Origin: Cupriavidus gilardii
GTDB lineage: Bacteria > Pseudomonadota > Gammaproteobacteria > Burkholderiales > Burkholderiaceae
Reading direction: 5' to 3'
Assembly: GCF_008801915.1 (NCBI RefSeq)
Contig: NZ_VZOV01000028.1
Location: 1 to 50,485 of the forward strand
DNA: 50,485 bases
Below, piece by piece: positions 39,684-47,836 of this stretch (positions are counted from its first letter, which is position 1; each line of letters opens with the position of its first letter). Below the pieces are notes generated by a model. That model made no database searches, was not told the origin of the DNA, and was given only the letters and a program-made list of their open reading frames with translations. A program made the translations under genes and the position numbers.

Positions 39684-40673
39684 ATGCCCGCCTTTCGCCG
39701 TGTCGTTGCTGCCTGTTTATCCTGGACCTGTCTTGGCGCGGCGGCCCTGCCAGCCCGGTCGGCCCATGCCGAAGTGGTCGTGGTGCTCAATTCGGGTGAC
39801 GCAAGCGTTACTCTGATCGACCGCGACAGCCACAAGGTGCTGGAGACCTTCCCGGTCGGCAAGGAGCCCCACCACCTGATCGCGACGCCCGACGACCGCT
39901 CCCTGATCGTCGCCAACGCGGTCGGCAACGACCTGGTCTTTCTAGACCCGGTCAGCGGGCGGGTCCAGCAGCGCGTGCCGGACATCGACGACCCGTATCA
40001 CATCGGCTTTTCGCCGGACCAGAAATGGTTTGTCGTGACCGGCAACCGGCTCGACCGCGTCGACCTGTACCGCTGGGACGGCCGCGCGCTGAAGGCGGCC
40101 AGGCAGTTGCCGCTGGGCCGCACCCCCAGCCATATCGCCTTCACCGCGGACAGCCGCATCGCCTTCGTGACGCTGCAGGACTCGAACGAGGTGGCCGCGA
40201 TCGATCTGCCGACGCAGACGCTGCTGTGGCGCATGGAGGCCGGCTCGGCGCCGGCCGGCATCTGGGTGACGCCGGACCAGCGCTACCTGCTGGTCGGCAT
40301 GACCGGCGCCGATTATGTCGCCGTGATCGACTGGCGCACGCGTGCGGTGGTCAAGCAGATCCAGACCGGCAAGGGCGCGCACAACTTCCGCGCGCTCGGC
40401 GACAAGCGGCATCTGCTGCTGACCAACCGCGTTTCCGGCACCATCAGCATCCTGGACCAGCAGACGCTGACCAAGGTCGGCGACATCACCGGCCTGCCGC
40501 CGGGCCCGGACGACATGGAACTGGCTGCCGACGGCAAGACGCTGTGGGTGACCTTCCGCTGGGCCCGCTCGGTCGGCGTGATCGACGTGCCGAGCCGCAA
40601 GCTGATCAAGACGATCCGCGTCGGACGCTCGCCGCACGGCATCTATTTCCGCACGCGGGCGCCGCTGTATTGA
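39684..40673 (+). CDS. Secreted YVTN/YncE-like beta-propeller protein
   Basis: Predicted periplasmic seven-bladed propeller of 329 residues. A signal peptide ends at ARSAHA near residue 29. Repeated blade motifs then follow, for example VTLIDRDSHKVLETFPVGK, IGVIDVP-type strands and the final KTIRVGRSPHGIYF. Such propellers often bind ligands or partner proteins, and I cannot say which. The ATG at 39684 is used; a GTG at 39678 is also possible. It lies 10 bases before a polysaccharide deacetylase, so the two are probably one operon. Confidence 0.78.
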   Translation: MPAFRRVVAACLSWTCLGAAALPARSAHAEVVVVLNSGDASVTLIDRDSHKVLETFPVGKEPHHLIATPDDRSLIVANAVGNDLVFLDPVSGRVQQRVPDIDDPYHIGFSPDQKWFVVTGNRLDRVDLYRWDGRALKAARQLPLGRTPSHIAFTADSRIAFVTLQDSNEVAAIDLPTQTLLWRMEAGSAPAGIWVTPDQRYLLVGMTGADYVAVIDWRTRAVVKQIQTGKGAHNFRALGDKRHLLLTNRVSGTISILDQQTLTKVGDITGLPPGPDDMELAADGKTLWVTFRWARSVGVIDVPSRKLIKTIRVGRSPHGIYFRTRAPLY

Positions 40674-40683
40674 CGGGGGTGGT

Positions 40684-41607
40684 ATGAGCCTTGGCAACCT
40701 GCTGCCGGCATCGATGCTCGCGTTTCTCTCCCCGCTCCGGCCCGGCGGGAGCGGGGTGGGAGCGGGGAAGCGGTCGCGCGGGCGTGGGTGGCTGGCGCGG
40801 GCCTGGGCGGCCGCGCTGTTCGGTCTGGCGCCCGTCATGTCGCCCGCCGCCGATGCCGCCCCCGACGACTGCCGCGCCGGCACGCTGTACCTGACCTTCG
40901 ATACCGGCAGCATGAGCCAAGCGCAGCTGATCGCCGACGTGCTGCGCCGCCAGCGCGTGCGCGCGACCTTCTTCCTGGCCAACGAGCCGACCGTGCGCGG
41001 CGACCATTCGCTCGATCCCGGCTGGGCGCCGTACTGGAAGGCGCTGGCGGCCGACGGCCACGTATTCGGCTCGCATACCTTCGACCACGTGTACCTGCGC
41101 AGCACGCGCGGCGGCAAGGTCGTGATGCGGCCGCAGTTCGGCCCGAAGGCCGGCCAGGACATCGCGATGGACCAGGCCGCGTTCTGCGCCGAACTGGATC
41201 GCAGCGCCGCGGCGCTGCAGCGGCTCGCCGGGGTGAAGATGGATCCGCTGTGGCGGGCCCCGGGCGGCCGCACCGCGCCGCAGACGCTGGCCTGGGCGCG
41301 CCAATGCGGCTATCGCCATGTCGGCTGGGCGCAGGCGGGCTTCCTCGGTGACGAACTCGATTCGGACCGCTATCCGAACACCGCGCTGCTGACGCGGGCG
41401 CTGCGCGACCTGCGCGACGGCGACATCGCGATGGCGCATCTGGGCATCTGGTCGCGGCGCGATCCGTGGGCGCCGGCCGTGCTCGAGCCGCTGATCGAGG
41501 GCCTGCGCCGCAAGGGCTTCTGCTTCGCCACGCTGCGCGAGCATCCGGACTACCGCCAGGCCAAACCGGCCGGCGCCGCGGCACGCCATACGGGAGGGGC
41601 CAACTGA
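40684..41607 (+). CDS. Polysaccharide deacetylase family protein (NodB-like)
   Basis: Secreted NodB-fold carbohydrate esterase, 307 residues from the ATG at 40684. Motif 1 is TFDTGS (D73, then T74 where most members have a second, metal-binding Asp). Motif 2 HTFDH is intact (H131, H135). A WRAPGGR motif and a C-terminal HLGIW segment follow. The signal peptide runs to about residue 58 (SPAADA-AP). The first 24 residues are encoded by a GC palindrome; a GTG at 40756 gives a neat signal peptide (MGAGKRSRGRGW) and may be the true start. Substrate unknown. Confidence 0.82.
   Translation: MSLGNLLPASMLAFLSPLRPGGSGVGAGKRSRGRGWLARAWAAALFGLAPVMSPAADAAPDDCRAGTLYLTFDTGSMSQAQLIADVLRRQRVRATFFLANEPTVRGDHSLDPGWAPYWKALAADGHVFGSHTFDHVYLRSTRGGKVVMRPQFGPKAGQDIAMDQAAFCAELDRSAAALQRLAGVKMDPLWRAPGGRTAPQTLAWARQCGYRHVGWAQAGFLGDELDSDRYPNTALLTRALRDLRDGDIAMAHLGIWSRRDPWAPAVLEPLIEGLRRKGFCFATLREHPDYRQAKPAGAAARHTGGAN
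40730..40767. repeat. GC palindrome and repeat at the 5' end of the deacetylase gene
   Basis: Arms CCCCGCTCC (40730-40738) and GGAGCGGGG (40748-40756) are followed by a second GGAGCGGGG (40759-40767). They lie inside the annotated N terminus of the deacetylase. Confidence 0.7.
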
Positions 41608-42581
41608 TGCTGCAGACCTTGGACGCCTGGCTCGGCGATCTCGAAGGCGCGCTGTTCCAGCACGTGGTGCTGCCCGTGGTCTATGCGCTGGGCCTGGGCG
41701 GCTATGCCGAGGACGCCTTCGCCGGCACCGAATGGCTGGTGGTCGGGCTGCTGCAGCTGACCGTGATGGTCGCGCTGCTGTGGCCGCTGGAGCGGCTGCG
41801 TCCGGTCGAGCCGGTCACCGATCGCGCCGCGATCCGCACCGACATGATCTACACGATGATCCACCGGCTCGGCCTGTTCCGGCTGGTGCTGTTCTTCCCG
41901 CTCGATCCGGCGGTCGACGCGATCGAAGGGCGGCTGCATCTGGCCGGCTGGCAGCGCATCAATGTCGAGGACTGGTGGCCCGGCGTCACCAGCGAGCCGC
42001 TGGTCAGCTTCCTCGTCTACCTGCTGCTGTTCGACCTGCTCGGCTACTGGTATCACCGGCTGTCCCACACGGTGCGCTGGTGGTGGTGCCTGCATGCGGT
42101 CCATCACAGCCAGCGGCAGATGACGCTGTGGAGCGACAACCGCAACCATCTGCTCGACGATCTGCTGCGCAGCCTGGTGTTCGCACTGACCGCGCTGGCC
42201 ATCGGCGTCGAACCGTCGCAGTTCCTGCTGCTGGTCGCGCTGTCGCAGCTGATGCAGAGCCTGCAGCACGCCAACGTGCGGCTGCATTTCGGCCGCGTCG
42301 GCGAACGCCTGCTGGTATCGCCGCGCTTTCACCGCACCCATCATGCGATCGGCATCGGGCACGAGGCGCACGGGCAGCCGGCGCGGCTCGGCGGCTGCAA
42401 CTACGGCGTGCTGTTCCCCTGGTGGGACATGCTGTTCGGCACCGCGCGCTTCGCCGACGACTACCCCGCCACCGGCATCCGCGACCAGCTGCCGCCGCCG
42501 GCTGGGCGCGGCCGCGACTACGGTGCCGGCCTGCTGCAGCAGCAGTGGTACGGCATCAAGCGCTGGTTCCGGCGCGCCTGA
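41607..42581 (+). CDS. Fatty acid hydroxylase/sterol desaturase family protein
   Basis: Membrane di-iron oxygenase of 324 residues. The histidine boxes are complete: HRLSH (150-154), HAVHH (163-167) and HRTHH (242-246), with H221 and H252 as further candidates. Several hydrophobic segments bracket them. The start overlaps the deacetylase stop (TGATG) and has GGGAGGGG upstream, so translation is coupled. It probably hydroxylates or desaturates a lipid. Association with a deacetylase and a propeller suggests an envelope lipid or glycan pathway, which is inference. Confidence 0.85.
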   Translation: MLQTLDAWLGDLEGALFQHVVLPVVYALGLGGYAEDAFAGTEWLVVGLLQLTVMVALLWPLERLRPVEPVTDRAAIRTDMIYTMIHRLGLFRLVLFFPLDPAVDAIEGRLHLAGWQRINVEDWWPGVTSEPLVSFLVYLLLFDLLGYWYHRLSHTVRWWWCLHAVHHSQRQMTLWSDNRNHLLDDLLRSLVFALTALAIGVEPSQFLLLVALSQLMQSLQHANVRLHFGRVGERLLVSPRFHRTHHAIGIGHEAHGQPARLGGCNYGVLFPWWDMLFGTARFADDYPATGIRDQLPPPAGRGRDYGAGLLQQQWYGIKRWFRRA

Positions 42582-42738
42582 GGCCGTCGCGCACGGCGAT
42601 CCTGCCGTGCCGACACGATGCGTTGCCGGCACGTGTGCTAGTCTGTCCCACCTGAATCGGCCCCGATGGCCGGCCCCGCGCCGCCGCGCTGCCCGCGCCG
42701 TCCGCGCCCGCGCCGATCCGTTTCGACCTTCGCATTGC

Positions 42739-43611
42739 ATGAACGACCTCGTCCGCTCCTTCGTCCGCGCGCTGATCAGCCAGCTGCATCCGCGCATGCT
42801 GGCGCTGACCGTGATTCCCTTCGTGCTGGCCACCGTGTTCTGGGGCGGCCTGCTGTATTTCACCTGGGATCCGGTGATGACCGCCGCGCGCGGCTTCCTC
42901 GAAAGCTCGATCTTCACCAGCTGGATCTACGGCGCGCTCGACTGGTTCGGCCTGTCGTCGCTGCGCGCGGTGGTGGCGCCGCTGTTCGTGGTCGCGCTGA
43001 CGATTCCGCTGGCGGTCGCCTCGCTGCTGCTGTTCATCGGCCTGTGGTCGGTGCCGGCGGCGGTGCGCTTTCTCGAGCGCAGCTATCCGGAGCTGGCCAA
43101 GAGCAAGGGCGGCAGCGTGCTGGGCAGCGTCTGGCATTCGCTGTCGAGCACCGGCGTGTTCCTGCTGCTGGTGCTGATCTCGCTGCCGCTGTGGCTGGTG
43201 CCGCCGTTCTTCGCGCTGGTGCCGCCGCTGCTGTGGGGCTGGCTGACCTATCGCGTGATGACCTACGACGCGCTGGCCGACCATGCCAGCGCCGACGAGC
43301 GCAAGGCCATCATGCGGCGCCACCGGATGCCCCTGCTGATCATCGGCGTGGTGGTCGGCCTGCTGGGCTCGGCGCCGACGCTGCTGTGGGTCTCCTCGGC
43401 GGCGATCATCTTCCTGTTTCCGTTCGTGCTGGCCGGCGCGCTGTGGCTCTACGCGCTGATCTTCATCTTCTCGGCACTGTGGTTCGGCCACTACTGCCTG
43501 CATGCGCTCGGCCAGCTGCGCGCCGAGCGGCAATCGGTGGCGCCGCCCCCGGCCGGGCCGGATGTCATTGAACTGGCGCCGTCGGACGTGCGCCGCATCG
43601 AATCATCGTAA
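42739..43611 (+). CDS. EI24 domain-containing membrane protein
   Basis: 290-residue integral membrane protein with about six hydrophobic segments and the EI24/CysZ-like layout (LALTVIPFVLATVFWGGL near residue 22; YRVMTYDALADHAS; FIFSALWFGHYCLHAL near the end). Family members include the sulfate permease CysZ, but many are uncharacterised. A 157-base gap separates it from the hydroxylase gene, with only a weak -10-like TAGTCT at 42639-42644. The next gene starts 13 bases after it. Confidence 0.8.
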   Translation: MNDLVRSFVRALISQLHPRMLALTVIPFVLATVFWGGLLYFTWDPVMTAARGFLESSIFTSWIYGALDWFGLSSLRAVVAPLFVVALTIPLAVASLLLFIGLWSVPAAVRFLERSYPELAKSKGGSVLGSVWHSLSSTGVFLLLVLISLPLWLVPPFFALVPPLLWGWLTYRVMTYDALADHASADERKAIMRRHRMPLLIIGVVVGLLGSAPTLLWVSSAAIIFLFPFVLAGALWLYALIFIFSALWFGHYCLHALGQLRAERQSVAPPPAGPDVIELAPSDVRRIESS

Positions 43612-43624
43612 AAAGAGGGGCATC

Positions 43625-44449
43625 ATGGGTTTCGGCCTGATCGTGATCGGCGACGAGATTCTGTCGGGACGACGCGAGGACAAGCACATGCGGCGCGCGA
43701 TCGCGCTGCTGGCCGAGCGCGGCCTGGCGCTGCAATGGGCCGAATATGTCGGCGACGAACGCGAGCGGATCACCGCGACGCTGCGCCGCACGCTGGCGGG
43801 ACCCGACGTGGTGTTCTGCACCGGCGGCATCGGCGCCACGCCGGACGACCACACGCGCCAGTGCGCGGCGGCGGCGCTGGGCGTGCCGCTCGAGCTGCAT
43901 CCGGAGGCGCGGGAGCTGATCGCGCAGCGCATTGCGGAAACGGCGGGCGGCGATCCGGTCAAGGGCGACCTGTCGCTGCCGGAGAACCAGCACCGCTTCA
44001 AGATGGGTGAGTTCCCGCGCGGCGCCCGCATCATCCCGAACAGCTACAACCGGATTCCGGGCTTCTCGATCGGCCACCACCATTTCATGCCCGGCTTCCC
44101 GGTGATGGCGTGGCCGATGATGGAGTGGGTGCTGGACAACGAGTATTCGCACCTGTTCCATCAGGTCCAGCACGTCGAGCGGGCCTTCCTGGTGTTCGAG
44201 GCGCCGGAATCGACGCTGACGCCGCTGATGGAGCAGGTCGAGATGGCGTTTGCGGGCGTGCGCGTGTTCAGCCTGCCGTCGGTCGGCGACGCGCAGCGCG
44301 GCGAGCTCTATGCGCGCCGGCATATCGACCTGGGCGTCAAGGGCGCGCCCGCGCTGGTGGAGCCGGCCTACGCGATGCTGCGCGACGGCGTGCGCGCGAT
44401 GGGATTCGAGGTGGTGGAGAACGCGGGAGCGGGCGTCAGCGCGGGGTAA
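43625..44449 (+). CDS. Molybdopterin-binding (MoCF/CinA-type) domain protein
   Basis: 274-residue protein with an N-terminal MoCF-biosynthesis fold: IVIGDEILSGRREDKH, the CTGGIGATPDDHT motif, and PENQHRFKMG. That pattern matches the competence-damage protein CinA N-terminal domain. It lacks the C-terminal amidase domain of full CinA. It is probably co-transcribed with the EI24 gene. FAD-pyrophosphatase or molybdopterin-related activity is possible, but the function in this group is not established. Confidence 0.82.
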   Translation: MGFGLIVIGDEILSGRREDKHMRRAIALLAERGLALQWAEYVGDERERITATLRRTLAGPDVVFCTGGIGATPDDHTRQCAAAALGVPLELHPEARELIAQRIAETAGGDPVKGDLSLPENQHRFKMGEFPRGARIIPNSYNRIPGFSIGHHHFMPGFPVMAWPMMEWVLDNEYSHLFHQVQHVERAFLVFEAPESTLTPLMEQVEMAFAGVRVFSLPSVGDAQRGELYARRHIDLGVKGAPALVEPAYAMLRDGVRAMGFEVVENAGAGVSAG

Positions 44450-44582
44450 GGTGGCATTGCGCGATCGCGCCGCAAAGGGGCGGGTTTGCTCCCGTCTCCC
44501 GCGGGGCTGGGGAGGGGGCGGTGATGCGCCAGCGTGTCGCCGTGGCGAGCGCCTTTCTCTCTCCCTCGGACCCTCTCCCCGA

Positions 44583-44609
44583 CCCCTCACCCGCAGAGCG
44601 GGAGAGGGG
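44583..44609. repeat. Dispersed palindrome at convergent gene ends (copy 3)
   Basis: Arms CCCCTCACCCGC and GCGGGAGAGGGG with one mismatch and an AGA loop lie between the convergent MoCF-domain and rhodanese genes. GGGAG-type arms link it to copies at 25081 and 33369. Confidence 0.65.
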
Positions 44610-44643
44610 AGAAAACGAGCGGATGGACGAAGCTGTCCGGTCC

Positions 44644-45108
44644 TCAAGCCCCGTGCCAAGGCAATCCGCGCACGCACCAGCCCTCGACGGTCTTGCGGTG
44701 ATGGTGCTCGTCGCGCGCGCCTTCGAAGCCTTCCAGCACGTCGATCGCATAGCGGTAACCGGCTTCGGTGGCCACCCGGGCGGCGTGCTTGGAGCGCGCC
44801 GCGCTGCGGCACAGGAACAGCACCGGCGCGTCCTGCGGCACCTTGGCCTTCAATTCCTCGACGAAGCGCGGATTCTGCGCGCCGCCCGGATAGCCGGACC
44901 ATTCCACGTGCAGCGACTGGCGCTCCGGCACATCGGGGCCGCCGACCCAGTCCAGCTCGGCCTGGGTGCGTACGTCGACCAGCACCGCGGCGGGATCGGC
45001 CATCAGCAGATCGTAGGCCTGCTGCGGCGTCAGGGCGCCGTAGTAGGGCAGTTGGTCCTGTTGTTGCCGCGCGTTGGCGGCCTGCAGAAGCGCGTCTCGG
45101 TTGGTCAT
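44644..45108 (-). CDS. Rhodanese-like domain protein
   Basis: Single-domain rhodanese of 154 residues. The persulfide-forming cysteine is C100 in LFLCRSAARSKHAA, and VDVRTQAELDWVG marks the domain entry. No signal peptide is seen. Such proteins carry sulfane sulfur or act in tRNA thiolation and detoxification; the partner is not evident. It converges with the MoCF gene and diverges from the glnA regulatory region. Confidence 0.88.
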   Translation of the reverse strand: MTNRDALLQAANARQQQDQLPYYGALTPQQAYDLLMADPAAVLVDVRTQAELDWVGGPDVPERQSLHVEWSGYPGGAQNPRFVEELKAKVPQDAPVLFLCRSAARSKHAARVATEAGYRYAIDVLEGFEGARDEHHHRKTVEGWCVRGLPWHGA

Positions 45109-45243
45109 TGCAAGGGACGGTTTGGATCGATAAGGGGCGTGACGCCGATCGCGGCCACACCTGCTGCAAAGACCGTTATTCTACTCCGCCGGCGCGGCGC
45201 GGCCGCAGTGCGAGGCCAGCGGCAGACTCGACATCGGGCGCTG

Positions 45244-45311
45244 GCGCCAGCATGGTGCCGATGGCACCATGGCGGTGCATTCGGCGGCGAGGGTGCACCG
45301 GTTTGGGGTGC
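45244..45311. promoter_or_regulatory. NtrC-like enhancer sites upstream of glnA
   Basis: Site B GCACCATGGCGGTGC (45264-45278) fits GCAC-N7-GTGC exactly. Site A GCGCCAGCATGGTGC (45244-45258) fits with one change, and its centre is 20 bases, two helical turns, from B. A third, GCAC-N9-GTGC at 45295-45311, has a spacer two bases too long. They lie about 210-280 bases before the predicted start. Confidence 0.6.
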
Positions 45312-45494
45312 GCGGCCCGTCGGACGGCGCAGCGGCCGAGCCGGCGGAGCGCTGTTGCGGCGTGTCCGGCATCCGTCCCGGTCCTTGCGCCAGCGCGGTG
45401 CGATGGCGCCATCCCGCGCCGATGCACAGCTTTCGGGAACGGCGCGGGGACGGCATGGCGGCAACGCCACCCCCGCGCCAAATCCGTGCGGACG

Positions 45495-45511
45495 TTGGCA
45501 TGCTTTCTGCT
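45495..45511 (+). promoter_or_regulatory. Sigma-54 promoter of glnA
   Basis: TTGGCATGCTTTCTGCT keeps the invariant GG (45497-45498) and GC (45509-45510) exactly 10 bases apart and matches the consensus closely. The transcript would start near 45522, about 105 bases before glnA. Confidence 0.8.
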
Positions 45512-45627
45512 AACATGCTTCGTCCTTTTGATGGCCGGTCGCCGCCGGCAGGCGGCAGCGATGCGCCCCCGGCGGCCGGCACGTGAATGGCTCCAACTGA
45601 ACTCAGCCGAATTACCAGGAGATAGGC

Positions 45628-47043
45628 ATGGCGCAGAGCGTTGCAGATGTGATGAAGCTGGTGAAGGAAAACGACGTCAAGTTCGTCGACTTCCGTTTCA
45701 CCGACACCAAGGGCAAGGAGCAGCACGTGTCCGTGCCGACCTCGCACTTCGGTGACGACAAGTTCGAGAGCGGCCATGCTTTCGACGGCTCGTCCATCGC
45801 TGGCTGGAAGGGTATCGAGGCCTCCGACATGCTGCTGATGCCGGATCCGAACACCGCCCATATCGACCCGTTCTACGAAGAGCCGACGCTGGTGCTGACC
45901 TGCGACGTGGTCGAGCCGTCGGACGGCAAGGGCTACGACCGCGACCCGCGTTCGATCGCCAAGCGCGCCGAAGCCTATCTGAAGAGCACCGGCCTGGGCG
46001 ACACCGCCTACTTCGGTCCGGAGCCCGAGTTCTTCATCTTCGACGGCGTGACCTGGAACGTCGACATGCAGGGCTGCTTCGTCAAGATCCACTCGGAAGA
46101 AGCGCCGTGGTCGTCGGGCCGCGAGTTCGAACACGGCAACAGCGGCCACCGTCCGGGCAAGAAGGGCGGCTACTTCCCGGTCGCCCCGATCGACACCTTC
46201 CAGGACATGCGTTCGGAAATGTGTCTGATCCTGGAGTCGCTGGGCATCCCCGTCGAAGTCCACCACCACGAAGTGGCCGGCCAGGGCCAGAACGAGATCG
46301 GCACCAAGTTCAGCACGCTGGTGCAGCGCGCCGACTGGACGCAACTGCAGAAGTACGTGATCCAGAACGTCGCCCACACCTACGGCAAGACCGCGACCTT
46401 CATGCCGAAGCCGGTGGTCGGCGACAACGGCTCGGGCATGCACGTGCACCAGTCGATCTGGAAGGACGGCCAGAACCTGTTCGCGGGCAACGGCTACGCC
46501 GGCCTGTCGGAGTTCGCGCTGTACTACATCGGCGGCATCATCAAGCACGCCCGTGCGCTGAACGCGATCACCAACCCGGGTACCAACTCGTACAAGCGTC
46601 TGGTGCCGGGCTTCGAAGCGCCGGTCAAGCTGGCCTACTCGGCCCGCAACCGCTCGGCCTCGATCCGCATCCCGTACGTGGCGAACCCGAAGGGCCGCCG
46701 CATCGAGACCCGCTTCCCGGATCCGCTGATGAACCCGTACCTGGGCTTCTCCGCGCTGATGATGGCCGGCCTGGACGGCGTGCAGAACAAGATCCACCCG
46801 GGCGAGGCCGCGGACAAGAACCTGTACGACCTGCCGCCGGAAGAGGATGCGAAGATCCCGACCGTGTGCGCGAGCCTGGATCAGGCGCTCGAGTACCTCG
46901 ACAAGGACCGCGAGTTCCTGACCCGTGGCGGCGTGTTCAGCAACACGATGATCGACGCCTACATCGAACTGAAGATGGAGGAAGTGACCCGCTTCCGCAT
47001 GACCACCCATCCGCTCGAGTTCGAGATGTATTACTCGCTGTAA
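45628..47043 (+). CDS. glnA: Glutamine synthetase type I
   Basis: ATP-dependent ligation of ammonia to glutamate; a dodecamer. Length is 471 residues, normal for GSI-beta. Landmark segments are FDGSSIAGWKGI, the PEPEFFIFD metal site, GNGSGMHVHQS-type VGDNGSGMHVHQS, NRSASIRIPYV and the adenylylation loop NLYDLPPEE with Tyr400. AGGAG lies upstream of the ATG at 45628. Codon use is more biased to preferred codons than its neighbours, as expected of an abundant enzyme. Control by sigma-54/NtrC is predicted from the upstream sites, and by GlnE adenylylation from Tyr400. Confidence 0.98.
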   Translation: MAQSVADVMKLVKENDVKFVDFRFTDTKGKEQHVSVPTSHFGDDKFESGHAFDGSSIAGWKGIEASDMLLMPDPNTAHIDPFYEEPTLVLTCDVVEPSDGKGYDRDPRSIAKRAEAYLKSTGLGDTAYFGPEPEFFIFDGVTWNVDMQGCFVKIHSEEAPWSSGREFEHGNSGHRPGKKGGYFPVAPIDTFQDMRSEMCLILESLGIPVEVHHHEVAGQGQNEIGTKFSTLVQRADWTQLQKYVIQNVAHTYGKTATFMPKPVVGDNGSGMHVHQSIWKDGQNLFAGNGYAGLSEFALYYIGGIIKHARALNAITNPGTNSYKRLVPGFEAPVKLAYSARNRSASIRIPYVANPKGRRIETRFPDPLMNPYLGFSALMMAGLDGVQNKIHPGEAADKNLYDLPPEEDAKIPTVCASLDQALEYLDKDREFLTRGGVFSNTMIDAYIELKMEEVTRFRMTTHPLEFEMYYSL

Positions 47044-47093
47044 GCGCTCGCTGCCAGCACGCGCTGTAAGCACACCGTGCTTGTTGCACCAGG

Positions 47094-47124
47094 AAGGGGC
47101 GGCCTCGGCTGTCCCTTTTTGTTT
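47094..47124 (+). terminator. Intrinsic terminator of glnA
   Basis: A 10-bp stem with two G-T pairs (47094-47103 and 47108-47117) and loop CTCG runs into TTTTTGTTT. Genes downstream therefore depend on their own promoter or read-through. Confidence 0.8.
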
Positions 47125-47131
47125 GGCTCGC

Positions 47132-47137
47132 TAGAAT
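47132..47137 (+). promoter_or_regulatory. Putative -10 for the DUF4124-ntrBC unit
   Basis: TAGAAT lies 29 bases before the next gene, directly after the glnA terminator. It would supply basal ntrBC expression. Confidence 0.45.
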
Positions 47138-47166
47138 TGGGCTTCCTCCGATCTCGATGCCTGCCG

Positions 47167-47826
<660 letters not shown>

Positions 47827-47836
47827 GGATCGATCG

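Larger units (their letters stand above)
45109..45627. other. glnA regulatory region
   Basis: 519 bases without a convincing gene. It contains three NtrC-like sites (45244-45311), a sigma-54 promoter (45495-45511), a 6-bp hairpin with GGCA loop in the leader (45541-45556) and AGGAG at 45619-45623. Open frames here are antisense or unconserved. Confidence 0.7.

Noticed and set aside
35321..39985. Very long open frame on the minus strand opposite hrpA (over 1500 codons)
   Set aside because: Complete overlap with HrpA in antisense, low-complexity composition and no motif or ribosome-binding site support.
45269..45586. Short open frame upstream of glnA on the plus strand
   Set aside because: It crosses the NtrC sites and the sigma-54 promoter and shows no homology or ribosome-binding site.
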